Below, in pieces: positions 25,257 through 37,574 of a stretch of DNA of 64,000 bases. Position 1 is the first letter of the stretch; every line of letters starts with the position of its first letter. This DNA is from Hydra vulgaris (lineage: Eukaryota; Cnidaria; Hydrozoa; Anthoathecata; Hydridae): NCBI RefSeq assembly GCF_038396675.1, contig NC_088934.1, positions 4,830,001 through 4,894,000 on the forward strand, in the 5' to 3' direction. The position numbers and the translations under genes are program-made. The notes under the pieces are model-generated. The model saw only the letters and a program-made list of their open reading frames with translations, was not told the origin of the DNA and ran no database searches.

Positions 25257-26720
25257 AGTGTGCATAGTTACGCCTAATGTTCGTATTGTTAATTACGGTT
25301 CTGCATTCTGTAAAATACACTATTTCTTAGTTTTTAAGTAGTTTCTTGACTTTTTAAGCGCGATTATATGTTCCATGCGGTCTTACGAGTAAGGTCAAGA
25401 AGCGAATTAGAGCTGATGTACTTTTATTTTCAAGAAGAATTGATATTGTTCATTGCTTAAAATAAAAATTTAAATAATCGTTTGTTTGTTGTTGGTTGTT
25501 TTTATTTTTCTAATTTGTATAGCCTGTTTTCATTTTTTAGAAGAAGTTAGAACTAAAATGACTGGTAAAATAGTTTTTTTAGTACAATGTTTTTTTTTTA
25601 GTAAACTGTTTCAGTTTTGTCGTTAGTCTTTTTAGAACATTTTAAGCAAGTATTGTTTTATTTTCTAGAGCAGTTAAGAGGAGCTGATGACTTTTTTAGT
25701 AAGTTCAGTTCATTTTCTTATTTATAGATTATGATTATTTTTTGTAGAAAGAATAATGAGAATAAAATTTTATTTATGTATTTAATATGAAAAGTTAAAT
25801 AAAATAAGACTGTTGTTTGTGGTCACGTAAGTTTATGTACATAAGTTTGCGTTTGTTTCAATCTATTTTATATTTCTCTATATCTATATGTATATTTTAT
25901 ATTCTTAGGAAAAATAATAATGAACAGAAAAATTTGTCAAAAGAATGTTGTGTTATGCTTCATTTTAAGGTATCTGAATATGTATTTATTAGAAAATTTT
26001 AATTTTGTTCTTAAATGGTTTCATCTTTTTCATTACAATGTTGTGAATTGTAATCTGCATTCTTTGTTATATTAAAAATAATTGATGCTAATAAATGTTA
26101 TTTTATAGTTGTTAAAGGTTTGCATATATGTTTATATTATGCTCAAAGTTAAAAAGTTTTTGATAAATACGTGTATGTGTTGATATATGTTATATAGTTG
26201 TTTTATAAATGTGTTTATATAAATGTGTTTTTATAATAGAATGAAATATATTTTATCTAATGTGTACATGATTGTTAAATGTGGTGTTTTTATATGTTAT
26301 ATAACATTAAAAAAAATATTGTTTTTTTGTAGTTAGTACAACTATAAAACATAATATATTTGAGATATAGATCTAGAGCAAAATTCGTCAACCTTACCAG
26401 TCAAACGGTGTTACTGCTTTAGGTCTAAGTGTTGTCTAGCCTTCAATATAACTATTCTGAAAATGCATAACATTATCTTTGATAATTTTTTGTGCAATGT
26501 TGTTACCTTTGGCTTATCTTTATGTTAGTGTCTGTTGTTAAAAATGATTAATAGGTAGTTTCATTACTAGAACTCACTGATTTTGTTTCTTAATATAAAT
26601 AGCACAATGAATATTATTATTATTAGTGCGCATAGTTACGCCTATTGTTCGTTATTAGTTACGTTTCTGTATTCTGTAAAATACACTGTTTCTTAGTTTT
26701 TAAGTAGTTTCTAGACTTTT
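25256..26720. repeat. about 100-bp direct repeat flanking 1.26 kb
   Basis: 25257-25360 and 26627-26720 align at roughly 90 percent: both carry GCATAGTTACGCCTA(A/T)TGTTCG, then GCATTCTGTAAAATACAC (GTATTCTGTAAAATACAC), then TTCTTAGTTTTTAAGTAG. The first copy starts exactly where LINE homology stops. The interior is AT-rich and lacks a credible frame. It could be a pair of LTR- or solo-repeat fragments, or a dispersed repeat inserted twice. Confidence 0.65.
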
Positions 26721-27417
26721 CTTAACCAAGTATTTTCTTAAAGAAGTCACGACCTTTCATGGTACGAGTTCAAAATGTTTAAGTAGACATTAGGTAGATA
26801 ATGTTTAGTAGCTCGAAATGGTAGGTAATATAAAATCTTTTTAAAATTTCATTAAGTTATTAATTTATTGTAATCTTTTTTTAAATTGTACTTTTAAATT
26901 TAAAGCTTCGTGTTATAGATGTTAATATTGAAAATATAGATTAATATAATTTTTAGATGGGGTCTAGCGTTAGAAGATATTTATGTTAGTTTCATGCTTT
27001 CACATGCTTTTAATAATTGGGATAAAAGCCATGATAACACTTTGTTATAAATAAAATTTATCTATAGTATTGTTAAAACCTTTGCTCTTTGAAAAAAATG
27101 TTTCTGGCTTTTTAATAAAGGTATAATAATTCCTCTTGCATGAATGAATTGTGGTTTGGATATAATTGTGTTATTATATGTTTGTTTTTCTATATTTAAT
27201 ATAACATTAATCATTTTCGTACATTTTTATTTAAGTTTAATTGTTTATAATTTATTAAAATTTAGATTATTAGAAAATTCATGTTGCTATTAATCATAAT
27301 CAAGTTGTTGTACAAAGGAAATTGTAGAGGTTTATTTATAAAATATGCTATATATTATAAAGAAAATTTTGGTTTTCATATGTTTTCACTAATAAATAGT
27401 TCAATATATATATATAT
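26721..27417. other. no gene recognised
   Basis: AT-rich DNA between the direct repeat and the palindromic MITE; open frames here are short and lack recognisable domains. Confidence 0.5.
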
Positions 27418-27587
27418 CCTTGGAGTCGCAGTGTCATACCTTGTGTGTTGGGGGGGGGGGGGAGTTTAAAAACCTGCGTTAATAACCTGTTTTGTATTGT
27501 ACATAACGCATTTATAAGTTTTATTATGCGTTTTGCTCAATGTTTTCTCCCAACACATGAACTATGACGCTGTCCGCGACTCCAAGG
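27418..27587. mobile_element. 170-bp palindromic MITE in a (TA)n tract
   Basis: The left end CCTTGGAGTCGCAGTGTCAT and the reverse complement of the right end CCTTGGAGTCGCGGACAGCG share a 12-bp perfect terminus and then an interrupted homology through GTCATA and TGTTGGG. An inner dyad (AACGCATTTATAA...TTATGCGTT) closes the loop. A 12-base G run lies in the left arm. TATATAT flanks both ends, compatible with a TA target. Probably a Tc1/mariner-type MITE. Confidence 0.8.
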
Positions 27588-27592
27588 ATATA

Positions 27593-27661
<69 letters not shown>
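27588..27661. repeat. (TA)n microsatellite
   Basis: TA tract continuing from the MITE insertion; a shorter part of it (27405-27417) lies on the MITE's left side. Confidence 0.95.
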
Positions 27662-27671
<10 letters not shown>

Positions 27672-28006
27672 TTATTAGAAACACTTTACTATTTCTAATA
27701 AAAAAGGATATTTGTTTGTTTCTAAATTTTTTTTATTAGAAACAAAATAAATTTTAACTTTTTTTTATAAATCTTTGCTAATATGGTTGCAGGTTTTTCT
27801 TAACTTTAATTAAATAAACTTAAGAAAAAGTAATACAGGTGTATTACTTTTGATGATGGCAAATTAATTTTATTTTGCATTTATTTGGTTTCTTTATTTT
27901 GTAATTTTTCGAGTAAGATTTTTTTAGTTATTTATTAAGTTTTTTTATTTTATTGTTAACGTTAGAGTAGTAAAAAAAAGAAATAATTAGTGTTGCTTTG
28001 ATAAAT

Positions 28007-29544
28007 ATGTTTAATGAATATGATGACATTGAAATGGATGATGGGCTCGATGAAGTTATGTATTTACAAGATGATGTAAGTGCTATAAGGCGTGTTGAAA
28101 ATAATCCAAGATGAAATGAAAGAAATAAACTTAGGCGAGATGAAATTAATCATTTACAAAATGAAAGAAATAGGCTTAATCAAGATGAAGTTAATCGTCG
28201 CCAAAATGAAAGAAATAGGCTAAATTGAGGCGAAGTTAATCGTCACCAAAATGTAGGAAGATCTGTTGGACAAGGACGAATGTATTCTATAGCAAGAAGT
28301 AATGCTATTCCAGATTATAATTATTTAGGAGAAATGAATCAAATTTGTCAGCACTATGGTGCTAAGAAATTTCCAGATAAAACACATTTTCTATGTTGCC
28401 ATAATGGTAAGGTAGCTTTGCCTCCGCTTTCACCTTTTACACAAGTTTTACAGGATTTATTTTACAGTTATGTAGATCGTAATGCTAATGTTAATTTTTT
28501 TAAACATATTCGAAATTATAATGTCTTTCTTTCGCTTCATTTAAAGCAACTGTAGTTCAATCAATAAATCATGGGCCTCCATGTTTTAAAATATGTGGCC
28601 AGATTTATCATCGTGTAGGTAATCTTAGGCCATATCAAGGTATTCCACCAATATATTCTCAACTATATATATGATCCACTTGCAGCAGTAAATTTTAGAA
28701 TGCATTAACGTGGTAATGATCTTTTTTTACGTGATTTAATGTTTCAACTGCAAACTATAATTACTGAACAAAGTCCATTTGCTCATGCATTTAAAAACAT
28801 GGCTGAAGAAGATGAAGAAATTCGTCAAGCGGCTATAGAAGGTCGCCAAGCTTCTGTTGTAAAAATGTCTTTACTTGAAGGGGTTGATAAACGTCGCTAT
28901 AATCTACCTTCACACGATGAAGTTGCAGTTGTATTTGTTGGCAAAGATGGTGCTCCCCCAACTTCCAGGAAAGTTGTTTTTCACCCAAGAGGTCATCCTT
29001 TAAAAATTGTATCAAGTATGTCAGCCAACTTAAATTCTATGATTTATCCTCTCTTTTTTTCCAAGAGGTGATGCTGGTTGGCATAATCAGTAGTGCATAA
29101 CCCTAGGCGTGCCACACTGGTTTGAAATCATGTTACATTATCTCTGTTCTACAATTATAGACTTTCTGTTCGGGAATTTTTCTGTTTATTATTTTATGGC
29201 AAGAAACTATTTCAGCAATATGCTGTAGATGCATATGTAAAAATTGAAGGCCAGCGTCTTGCTTTTATCAGAAATAATCAAGATAAACTGTGAAGCGAGC
29301 AGTATGATGCCTTACATGAACATGTTAACAACATTGCAAACGAACGTAATGTTAGACCAGGGCGAGTAGTTGTTTTGCCATCATCTTATGTAGGAAGTCC
29401 GAGAGCTTTAAAAGAAAACTTTGAAGCTGCTATGGCAATTAATAAAAAGTATAGTAAACCAGATCTTTTCATTACTTTTACTTGCAACCCAAAATGGCGT
29501 GAAATAACAGAAAATTTATATCCGGGTCAGACTGCGAATATTTT
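28007..29544 (+). pseudogene. Helitron Rep/helicase protein, N-terminal half
   Basis: Starts MFNEYDDIEMDDGLDEVMYL at 28007, then an arginine/asparagine-rich stretch with repeated NERNxLxxDExN units (28100-28250) and two TGA stops. Then CQHYGAKKF ... HFLCCHNGKVALPPL (the Helitron N-terminal CCxxGKV zinc-like motif), FKICGQIYHRVGNLRP, ASVVKMSLLEGVDKRRYNLP, SHDEVAVVFVGKDGAPPTSR, YPLFF, VLPSSYVGSPRALKENFEAA and KPDLFITFTCNPKWREI. These are the ordered blocks of the Helitron-like N-terminal and early Rep region. Homology stops at PGQTAN (29544), before the HUH motif, catalytic tyrosines and PIF1-like helicase. Stops and frameshifts near 28090, 28227, 28530, 28670 and 29070 make it inactive. Confidence 0.9.
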
Positions 29545-30847
29545 GTTCTTTTTTACTTTTTATTTTTTACTTTTTACTTATTTTTCTATAACTTCCTACT
29601 AGCATGGAATCACGTAGCTTTTTTAATGTTTAATCGTTCTATCGATAATAAATATTTTTAATTATTTTAGTATGGTTTTTTTACAATAGGCTATGCTTGA
29701 CTCTTCGGTCCTGGAGATGGCGGCTATTATAACTCATTTGGAAAAAGAACCTTCAACGTTAATTGTTTTTTTAAGAAAAATATGTTTTATATAGATTTTT
29801 TTTAAATATTTTTGTTACATATTTAACTATTTATCATGTATATAAATTTATTTAAAAAAAAAGTGAACACAATTTTAAATATTTAATTTTTACAACTGTT
29901 TTACATGGTTTTAACACCTCTTTTATAGCCTTTTTAGCTCATTAAGCCGGGTGAATAAAGGAAAGTTTTAAATATAACTAATAATTTTAACGCAAAGTTA
30001 AGACAAACGCAAGGCAAAATATATTCCGGACATTTTTCGCTAAATATTTTCTGCATTAGTATAAATTTGGATTGGATGAATGCTGAAATCAATATATGTT
30101 AATATACGTTAATATAAAGTAAATCGACATGTTTGTTTACCGTATTTTTTTTTTTTTTTAATTATTATAATTTCTGCTGGATTATTAAAAAAAAAGATAG
30201 CTTGAGTAATAAGCTTTAATATTATAGGAGCAGTAAACAGGGATTAGCCTTATCTGGAATTGCGGATATATTTTTCAACTTATAGTTTTTCCGGATATCC
30301 AAAACAATTTCTTTTCATACAAGTTTACAAGTTATATATTAATAAGTTATGTTAAGATACAAGTTAAGGTATAATTTTTATGAATATTCATTTTTTAAGC
30401 TTAACTCATCACTCTAAGCAAAATAAAGAAAAGTTTAAAAAAAAATTAGAAACTACTCAACTAAAAGCAAAATTAAGAGAAAGGAAAGAGAAAATATATT
30501 TCCGATCTTTTACCTAAACAATTTTTCAAAATTTTTAAATGAGACTTGGATGATCTATGCATATAATTCAAGTCATATTTTAACAAAACGATTTTGTTGT
30601 GATTTGCGCATTTAATGTCCGAATGCTGCGAAATAAATGGTTAACTGTATCTTTAATGAAGCTAACAGTATTGTTTAACTACGAAGCCAAGAAAAATAAA
30701 AGTAAGCAGAACTAAAAAAGTATTAAAAAATTTCATTAGAGAAAACAAAATAAGTTATTATTAATAATTTATTTAATTCAAACCCGTATTACGGGTTGCC
30801 GACTGCTAGTATTTATAAACTTAATATACATTAAGTTCTACAAATCA
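29545..30847. other. no gene recognised
   Basis: AT-rich DNA after the Helitron breakpoint. A Helitron 3' end (hairpin plus CTRR) could not be identified confidently. Confidence 0.5.
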
Positions 30848-31470
30848 TGTTTAAAATAAAACACGGGCTTTCTCCTATTATATTTCAGTCTTACTTTAGT
30901 AAAATATCGCACAAATATCCTACTAAATTTTCAATTAACAACTTTATTGTACCAAAAACTAATTTAAAACTAAGTTCTAACCAAATCCAATACCGTGGAC
31001 CGTTTCTATGAAAACACTTTTCAAAATTTATTACAAAGAAAAGAATATTCAAAACATCTCTTTGGAACTATTCAGGAAAGAGTCTAAGTCTCTTATTACA
31101 AAATGACTTTGGTTTAAAATATCTCTTTTAAAATAAATACATAAATAATATAAATTATCTAAAAAAATAGTTATTGACACTACTTCTCTTTTATTGCAGT
31201 TTTATTTTTATTTAATTTTTTTTTTTGTTAAAAAACTTGAATACTTTTATATTGTTGTTAATCTTTGATATATTGAGTTATATTTCAACGCTAATATTTA
31301 TGTTATATTAATATTTATATTGTAACTAACATGTGTAAAATTCTCATTATGTACTTAGCTACTTTTCTTTTTTGTATATAAACTGACGATTTTTTTCAAT
31401 GTAAATAGGACTCGATGATAAGACAGTTTATGTCTGCTGCTTGCTCCAGCTCTCTTATTTATTAACACGA
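30848..31470 (+). mobile_element. LINE 3' end: ORF2 tail and 3' UTR
   Basis: Plus-strand MFKIKHGLSPIIFQSYF, HKYPTKFSINNFIVPKTNLK and SSNQIQYRGPFL (30848-31010), continuing with frameshifts to about 31120, is the C-terminus of a CR1/L2-like ORF2 (VFKxxNxLxPxxF ... YPTRFS ... YRGPxLWN). After an AT-rich 3' UTR, GGACTCGATGATAAGACAGT (31408-31427) and TGCTTGCTCCAGCTC resemble the structured GGACCTGATGATAAG-type 3' tails of this group. 5'-truncated, inactive. Confidence 0.75.
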
Positions 31471-34089
31471 TTTATTTCATTGTAAATTTTAATATACGGC
31501 AAATAATATTAATAATAAAAATAATAATTACCCTTAACTAAAACCACTTAATGCATTAAACTTTTATGAAATGAACATCTAAATCAGTATATCTTATTCA
31601 TGCTAAAATATAAACTTTAGTTCCCATCACATTTTATAAAAGATTTTTTTAAAGGGCCACAATATGCATATTGCGACCCTTATAAAACTTATCTTTACAA
31701 CAAACTAATATCCAAAAATACTACCGTTACAAAATGAGATTAACCGAATTCTCTGAAAATATTATCAAAATTCGTTATAAATACAAACTTTTTTAAAAAC
31801 GTACATCAAAGCAAAAACTAAAAAAACTTAAATTTAACTTCAAAACAAAGTAAATGTTATTTTTATTTAGATTTTAGATTTTATTTATTTTTTGTAAATG
31901 CTCTTATTTTTACTTCATGTACGTCAATATATTAGGTATAGCAAGTCGTGTACGTCAATATATTAGGTATAGCAAGTCGTGTATATATTTATGTGTACCA
32001 GATACAGCTTATATATGTTTTTGATCCAATAGCTTATTATATGTAGATCTAATGATTAAAGATTTTGCTGAACTGAAATTTTTTGTAAATTAACTATATA
32101 AAAATATCATTATAGTCTTTTGCAAGTTTCCATATTCTTTTAATAGCAATACTTTTTGTCTTTTTCAATTGTGTTAAAAGCTTTTTATTTGTACCAAAAT
32201 GTCTTGATTAAAAAACAAACAAAAAATTTGATGAAATTATTTCGATGTTTTCAAAACTTTTTGAAAGAATAATTTGTATTAGAACATAAAAATATCTTGA
32301 GAACAATAAACAATATATTATCTATATTAAATAAAAAGTACCTCTCAAGTTTTCCTTATTCTCTGAGGTCTAAATAGACTTAAAAATACAAAGAACACGT
32401 CTTTTATTTGTGTAAAAGTGATATCTATAAAAAATCTCAAATTCTGAATTCTCTTAATATTCTAATTAAGAAAACTAAACATTTGTTATTCTGCTTCTTT
32501 TTCAAGTCTTTTTTAAGATTTTTTATTATGACAAACAAACGGTTCTGTTTCATCTAGTCTAACCAGAGCCGCCAGCAAAGTACTTGATCTATCAGATGTT
32601 TTTTTTTTCACAGTCATTGACACATTCAATCAGCTTTATAACTCTTTTAAATATATAAAATGTTTGACTGACATCACCCTTTATCCACTTTTCCACTTTT
32701 ACAAAATTTTTGTTTTGTTTCTATTAATGTATTTTTCTTTCGCTTTATATATACTGTATACTTAAATATCTACCCCCATAAATAAAGCTCATTAAATAAC
32801 TCTATGTAACTCTTGCTACGTCGCATTTTGTTTTCAAAAATATGCATCTAATTGCGATTTTTAACAAACTTTTTCATACTCTCATTAACTTTCTCAACAT
32901 TTTCTCATATATTTTGTGTATGTATAGGTAATTTAACTTTAATTCTATTTATCTTCATTTTCAGTTTGATGCAATTTGACATGAAGAAACAGTTTCTATC
33001 TCTTTTAATTCAATCGAGCTGCCATCATCCTTAGAGAAAGAGTTTTAATTCGATGGAGCTGCCATCATCCTTAGAGAAAGAGTTCAAGTTCAGCAAACTA
33101 CAAGTTTTTTTTCAAAAATTGAAGTTTTAAAACATTTAAAAATGTTCATAATCAATGGTTGCAAAAATACAGTTTGAGTAAGATACATTTTGCCGCAAAA
33201 TACGTTTTAATAGGGAGCATAAACCTTACAATGACAGTAAAAAGTTAATATGAGATTTTTACTGAGGAGAAAATATTTAATATTAGTGAAGAAAACTGGT
33301 GACAAATTTTTAAGGTTTTCTGCTATTTGGGGTAAAGGCATGAAATTTGGCTTACACGTTGATAATATTAAAATAATCATTTTAAGACTCAGATCCACTT
33401 CCGAAATGGCTTCCCCTGTCTCTATGTTAACTTGATTATGTCCGTAGGAACTAATTAAAAAACATTTTAAATTTTAAAAACTTAAAAATAACCCCCTTGT
33501 TTTTAAAGCCCTGCTAAAAGCTTTTAACTTTTGTACTAAATCGTATCTTTAAGTTATACTTACGTATTCTTATCACAAAAATAGTTTTACCTTAATAGAA
33601 ATTTATGTTTTTAGAATAATAATAAAATATTTAATTTTAATACTTAGTAAATAGATAATAAAAAAAACACAACTGGTTTTTATTTATAAAAACCCGTTAT
33701 ACTTAAAACATTTGCTAAATTATGAATTTAACGTTTACAGTCACGACCAGTCAAGACCTCTACAACCTCTCACAACGACCTCTGAAATGAAAAGTACAAA
33801 ATGTAAAGTAAAAAATTACCAGGTAAATAGCTCTAGCGATATGCAGTTAAAAAAGCATATTGCTTAGAGGGTATAGTGTTTCAAAAACATATTTTAAAAA
33901 AAAAAGGTCTTTATTCATTTTTTTACCCTACTGTTAGAACTTGTAGGAACCAGTATTAAACCATATCCATATTTCTTCTAACTGTAGCTTATGAAAAAGT
34001 CCTAAACCTAAAAATAGAAAAATGTATTATTATTTTTAATAAAATTTTTTTTATTTTCATAATTTGAAATATTTCTTAAAGTTTTATCA
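31471..34089. other. no gene recognised; two small tandem duplications
   Basis: AT-rich. It contains a 31-bp unit twice at 31919-31980 (GTACGTCAATATATTAGGTA...) and a 40-bp unit twice at 33003-33082 (containing GAGCTGCCATCATCCTTAGA). Frames at 32852-33034 and 33207-33435 have no domain signature. Confidence 0.55.
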
Positions 34090-35290
34090 ATGACAACAAC
34101 ATCAATACCTACTGTTCTGATCGTGGCATTTTTGAGTACACTATTTATAACAGCATCTTACGTCTGAAGAAACATACGGCTGTCCATTTCTTTATATTTG
34201 CAAAACTCAAGATTGGCTTTGTTAATACTTTGGTTTAATATTATTGACTCTTGTGGGTCACAACAATTAATCTATTAGTTTAAAGACAAGATACTTGTCT
34301 GCAAGGAACTTAAATAATTCTTTTTTGTTAAAATCAACGCTAAGAAATGACTGCCACTTAGTCGGAATCTTTAGGTCGGGTTACAAACACAACAAATACC
34401 TTGTTCTCTTTTGGATTCTTGCTGATTCTTTAAGAATGTTCTCCGTGTAAACATCCCAAATGATAAAACTCTTGTATACAATAGTAAATGTTGTGAAATG
34501 AATTGCTGTAAAACCTTGGTTGAAAACACTTCGAAAGTTTCACAATAAATCATTTTGACTTTTTGGGTGATAAAATATTTATCACAACAGTTTCATCAAT
34601 GATTAAACATTTAACCTGGGTTAATCCTGAAGTGGACTGTACAAATTAAAACTAAAACAAGTTTAAATATTTATTGATTTAAACTGATTGGTTGCCACTG
34701 CGTAACAGGTGTGGTTTTCATGAACAAAAAACTTGTTAAAGTTGCCATCTCGGATCTAGCAGGAAATGCATAGTTGCAAAAATATTAGCAGTTATTTTTG
34801 AGCACATATATTTGCAATTGATCTTTTAAATTCCTTTTTGTATTGACGTAACTAAATAGTGGTAGCTTATTGTGTTTTTTAGATTGAAGATCTTTATACT
34901 CCTTTTTTTCTGGTTTGGAAAAAATGGTTGAATATTTTTTCCCTAAAAGTCTCAATTAAATTAACTGTATTACCACTTTATCTGTCTTTTATATTATGGG
35001 TATCAAGCATTAGAAGATTAAGACTTTCTTTTTTAAATGCATTACCCAAATGAAATAACATCAATTAAATTTATAACTTGAAATGCAAACCAATTTTTAT
35101 GACTTTTGTTTTGCTTATGAAGTTTGAAACTTGTTTCACTAGTTCATGTTCATCTTTTTCTGCGCATGATAAATTTGCTTCAAATTCATTTACGCATTGA
35201 GTTAACCCAGGTTCACTAAACTAGCCAATTTTTATATCAATCCGATTGCACCTTTATGAAGTTTGAAACGTTTTTTTTTAAAAAGGTATT
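34090..35290 (-). pseudogene. relic of a repeated cnidarian gene family (NHEEADTR type)
   Basis: Minus-strand reading in shifting frames gives ordered blocks of a protein family I know as multi-copy in cnidarian and other invertebrate genomes: FEANLSCAEKDEHELVKQV (about 35150-35200), KTQ/KKHNKLPLFSYVNTK, FCNYAFPARSEMATLTSFL, then ETVVINILSPKK (family: VNMLRPKGAK), VLSFGMF/HLGCLHGEHS (family: DVVWDVYxxxSLK), LKIPTKWQSFLSVDFNKKEL (family: KIPxNWQxFLRVDxNKxEL), then YKEMDSRMFLQ (family: NHEEADTR) and IRTVGIDVVVID (family: IRTVDTDVVVI). Function of the family is not known to me; it spreads with mobile DNA. Many stops and frameshifts, so a dead copy. Confidence 0.6.
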
Positions 35291-35386
35291 TTACTCATAA
35301 ACAAGAAAGGATTAAAATTAAATAAACTTTAATCAATTTTATATTTTCAGATAAGCTGTTTGAATCGAAAAAAATTTTAGCGTTCT

Positions 35387-35389
<3 letters not shown>

Positions 35390-35456
<67 letters not shown>
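35390..35456. repeat. (TA)n microsatellite
   Basis: Pure TA tract of about 66 bp. Confidence 0.95.
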
Positions 35457-35458
<2 letters not shown>

Positions 35459-35764
35459 AATGCCTCCTTCTCCTCTGACCCGTTTGTTATTTTGTTCATG
35501 TTTATGATCTAATTTCATAGCAATATCTCTCAGTTTTCAATTATTATGACCATATAAGACTGGAACCCCTAAAATTTGAGGAGATTACCAACGATGAAAG
35601 TATCTAATTTTAGGTGTATAAACTTTGGCTGAAGTTGGGAAATCATAAAGCAAAAACAAATACAAACTTTTTTTAACAATAAGTAGTTTGAGTTAGATGT
35701 CTTAGCTAAACATAGCATAAAATTTTTTTTTGCTAACTCATGTAATGACAATAACGGAAACGAA

Positions 35765-36544
35765 TTTTACCGAAAGCTTTATTGCAACGGGGAAGGCGTT
35801 TGTCTATACATACGTATAGATCTTAAAGCCTTTGATGTTAACATTTATGAGGAAAATTTATAAAATATTGAATATATTTGACGTGTTATCTATACAAATG
35901 AGGAAGTAATCCTTGTGGAATGTATTTATTGGCCTTCATCTAATACATTTGAGATAAACAGATTAATTAAAAAAAATAATAACTCTAGCAAATAACTCTC
36001 TAGCCAAGTTAGAATGCTCAAGCATGCTTTTCACTGGTGATTTTTAACTTATTATTCTATATAAATATTATGACGCAGAAGGCAAAATTGCAAATTTTAG
36101 CCCCATTAATTAAACTCTTAAAGAAGACAAGAGACCAGCAAAATTATTCACTGATTGTCTTGAGGAGAATCATCATACCCAGCTTGAGATTTTTCCTACG
36201 TATCATCTATATAGATAGATAATAAATATAAATAGAGAAAAAAAGTCAGAACAGAGACAAAAATACTCTGAATCCTAATATCACTAACGCTCCTAATCAT
36301 TTCTTAGTTACAACGTACAACAAACTACTATAAACGTACTACAAACCACTAGGTAATACTCATTGAGAGCGTGCCCATTTTGTTAGTAATTAACATTATT
36401 ATAAGAAAAAACTTAGTTTTGTCTCTAACATTTTGGAGTCATTATATAAATAGAGCAGGGAAAATAATGCAAAATTAATAAGCATATAAGTAAATTATAT
36501 TGCGTTGAGTTATTTAATCATCAGTCACTATCAGTCAATGCGTA
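35765..36544 (+). pseudogene. LINE endonuclease region, 5' part of the interrupted LINE
   Basis: Plus-strand GKGVCLYIRIDLKAFDVNIY (about 35791-35850; family GGVCLYVRxDLKAxEV), then VIYTNEEVILVECIYWPSSN (family CIYRPP) and a stop-rich stretch including MLFTGDF-like coding around 36015-36040, and APNHFLVTTYN (family DHxLVxF). These are AP-endonuclease blocks of a CR1-like ORF2. The fragment ends at the TA duplication flanking the CMC transposon at 36543-36544, and an RT fragment in the same orientation resumes at 43818. Confidence 0.65.
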
Positions 36545-36580
36545 CACAGTAAAAAAATTACCCGTTATACTTTTTAAAAA

Positions 36581-36746
36581 CATAACGCCAGTTTTCGTGT
36601 TTTATAACGGGTAATTTCCGTTTTGTTTATTGTATAATTCGTATGAAAATAACATATCGGTAACTGCCATTATGTTTTTTTCATACGAATTATATTTTGA
36701 ACATAACTGTAATTACCCGTTATAAAACACGAAAACTGGCGTTATG
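36581..36746. repeat. subterminal hairpin of the CMC transposon
   Basis: 36581-36616 (CATAACGCCAGTTTTCGTGT...) and 36711-36746 are exact reverse complements (36 bp). Inside, TATAATTCGTATGAAAA and TTTTCATACGAATTATA form a second nested stem. Extra CCGTTATG and TAACGGGTAAT motifs follow to about 36810. Confidence 0.9.
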
Positions 36747-36893
36747 TTATCCGTTATGTTTGAAAACCTGAGATAACGGGTAATTACCCGTTATGTTATC
36801 CGTTATGTTTAAGGAAATTTCAGTATTCTTAAAATAAGCTTTTTTTATTCCATAATGACTATGCAATTCACTAAAAAAAAAAACTCTCTCTCT

Positions 36894-37137
<244 letters not shown>

Positions 37138-37574
37138 TGTTAGTTTTAACACAACTAGTTACAATTTTTTTATAAAACAGTTTGCTATGGAAAAGGACAT
37201 TAACTGCGTTTTATACTTATGAGGAAAAAAGTGTTTTTCATTCTAAGAAACTCCAAAATGCTGGTTCCTACGGAAATATTTACTTTGCTTGATATTGAAC
37301 ATTTAACAGAGTGAATATTTCTTTATATATCCATACATTTTGAATGTCGTGTAAGATTTTTTTTTCTTTATAAAGATAAAATGTAATTAATGTATAATGG
37401 CAGGTCAAATGCTTTGCAAATACTTTTATTAGTATTAGTTTGTAATCATTATAAATTATTCTATATATAGTATCATGTAGTTTAGGATCATGTATATTTA
37501 TTTCAAACAAACTTTACATTACTTCGAAAAGAGTTCAACAAAGCATTGCACTTTTTTGATATGAAAATAAATTG

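Noticed and set aside
25256..26720. LTR retrotransposon
   Set aside because: No gag-pol coding, primer-binding site or polypurine tract between the repeats; kept only as a direct repeat.
31919..33082. Possible CRISPR-like direct repeats
   Set aside because: Only two copies each, tandem without spacers, in a eukaryotic window; simple tandem duplications.
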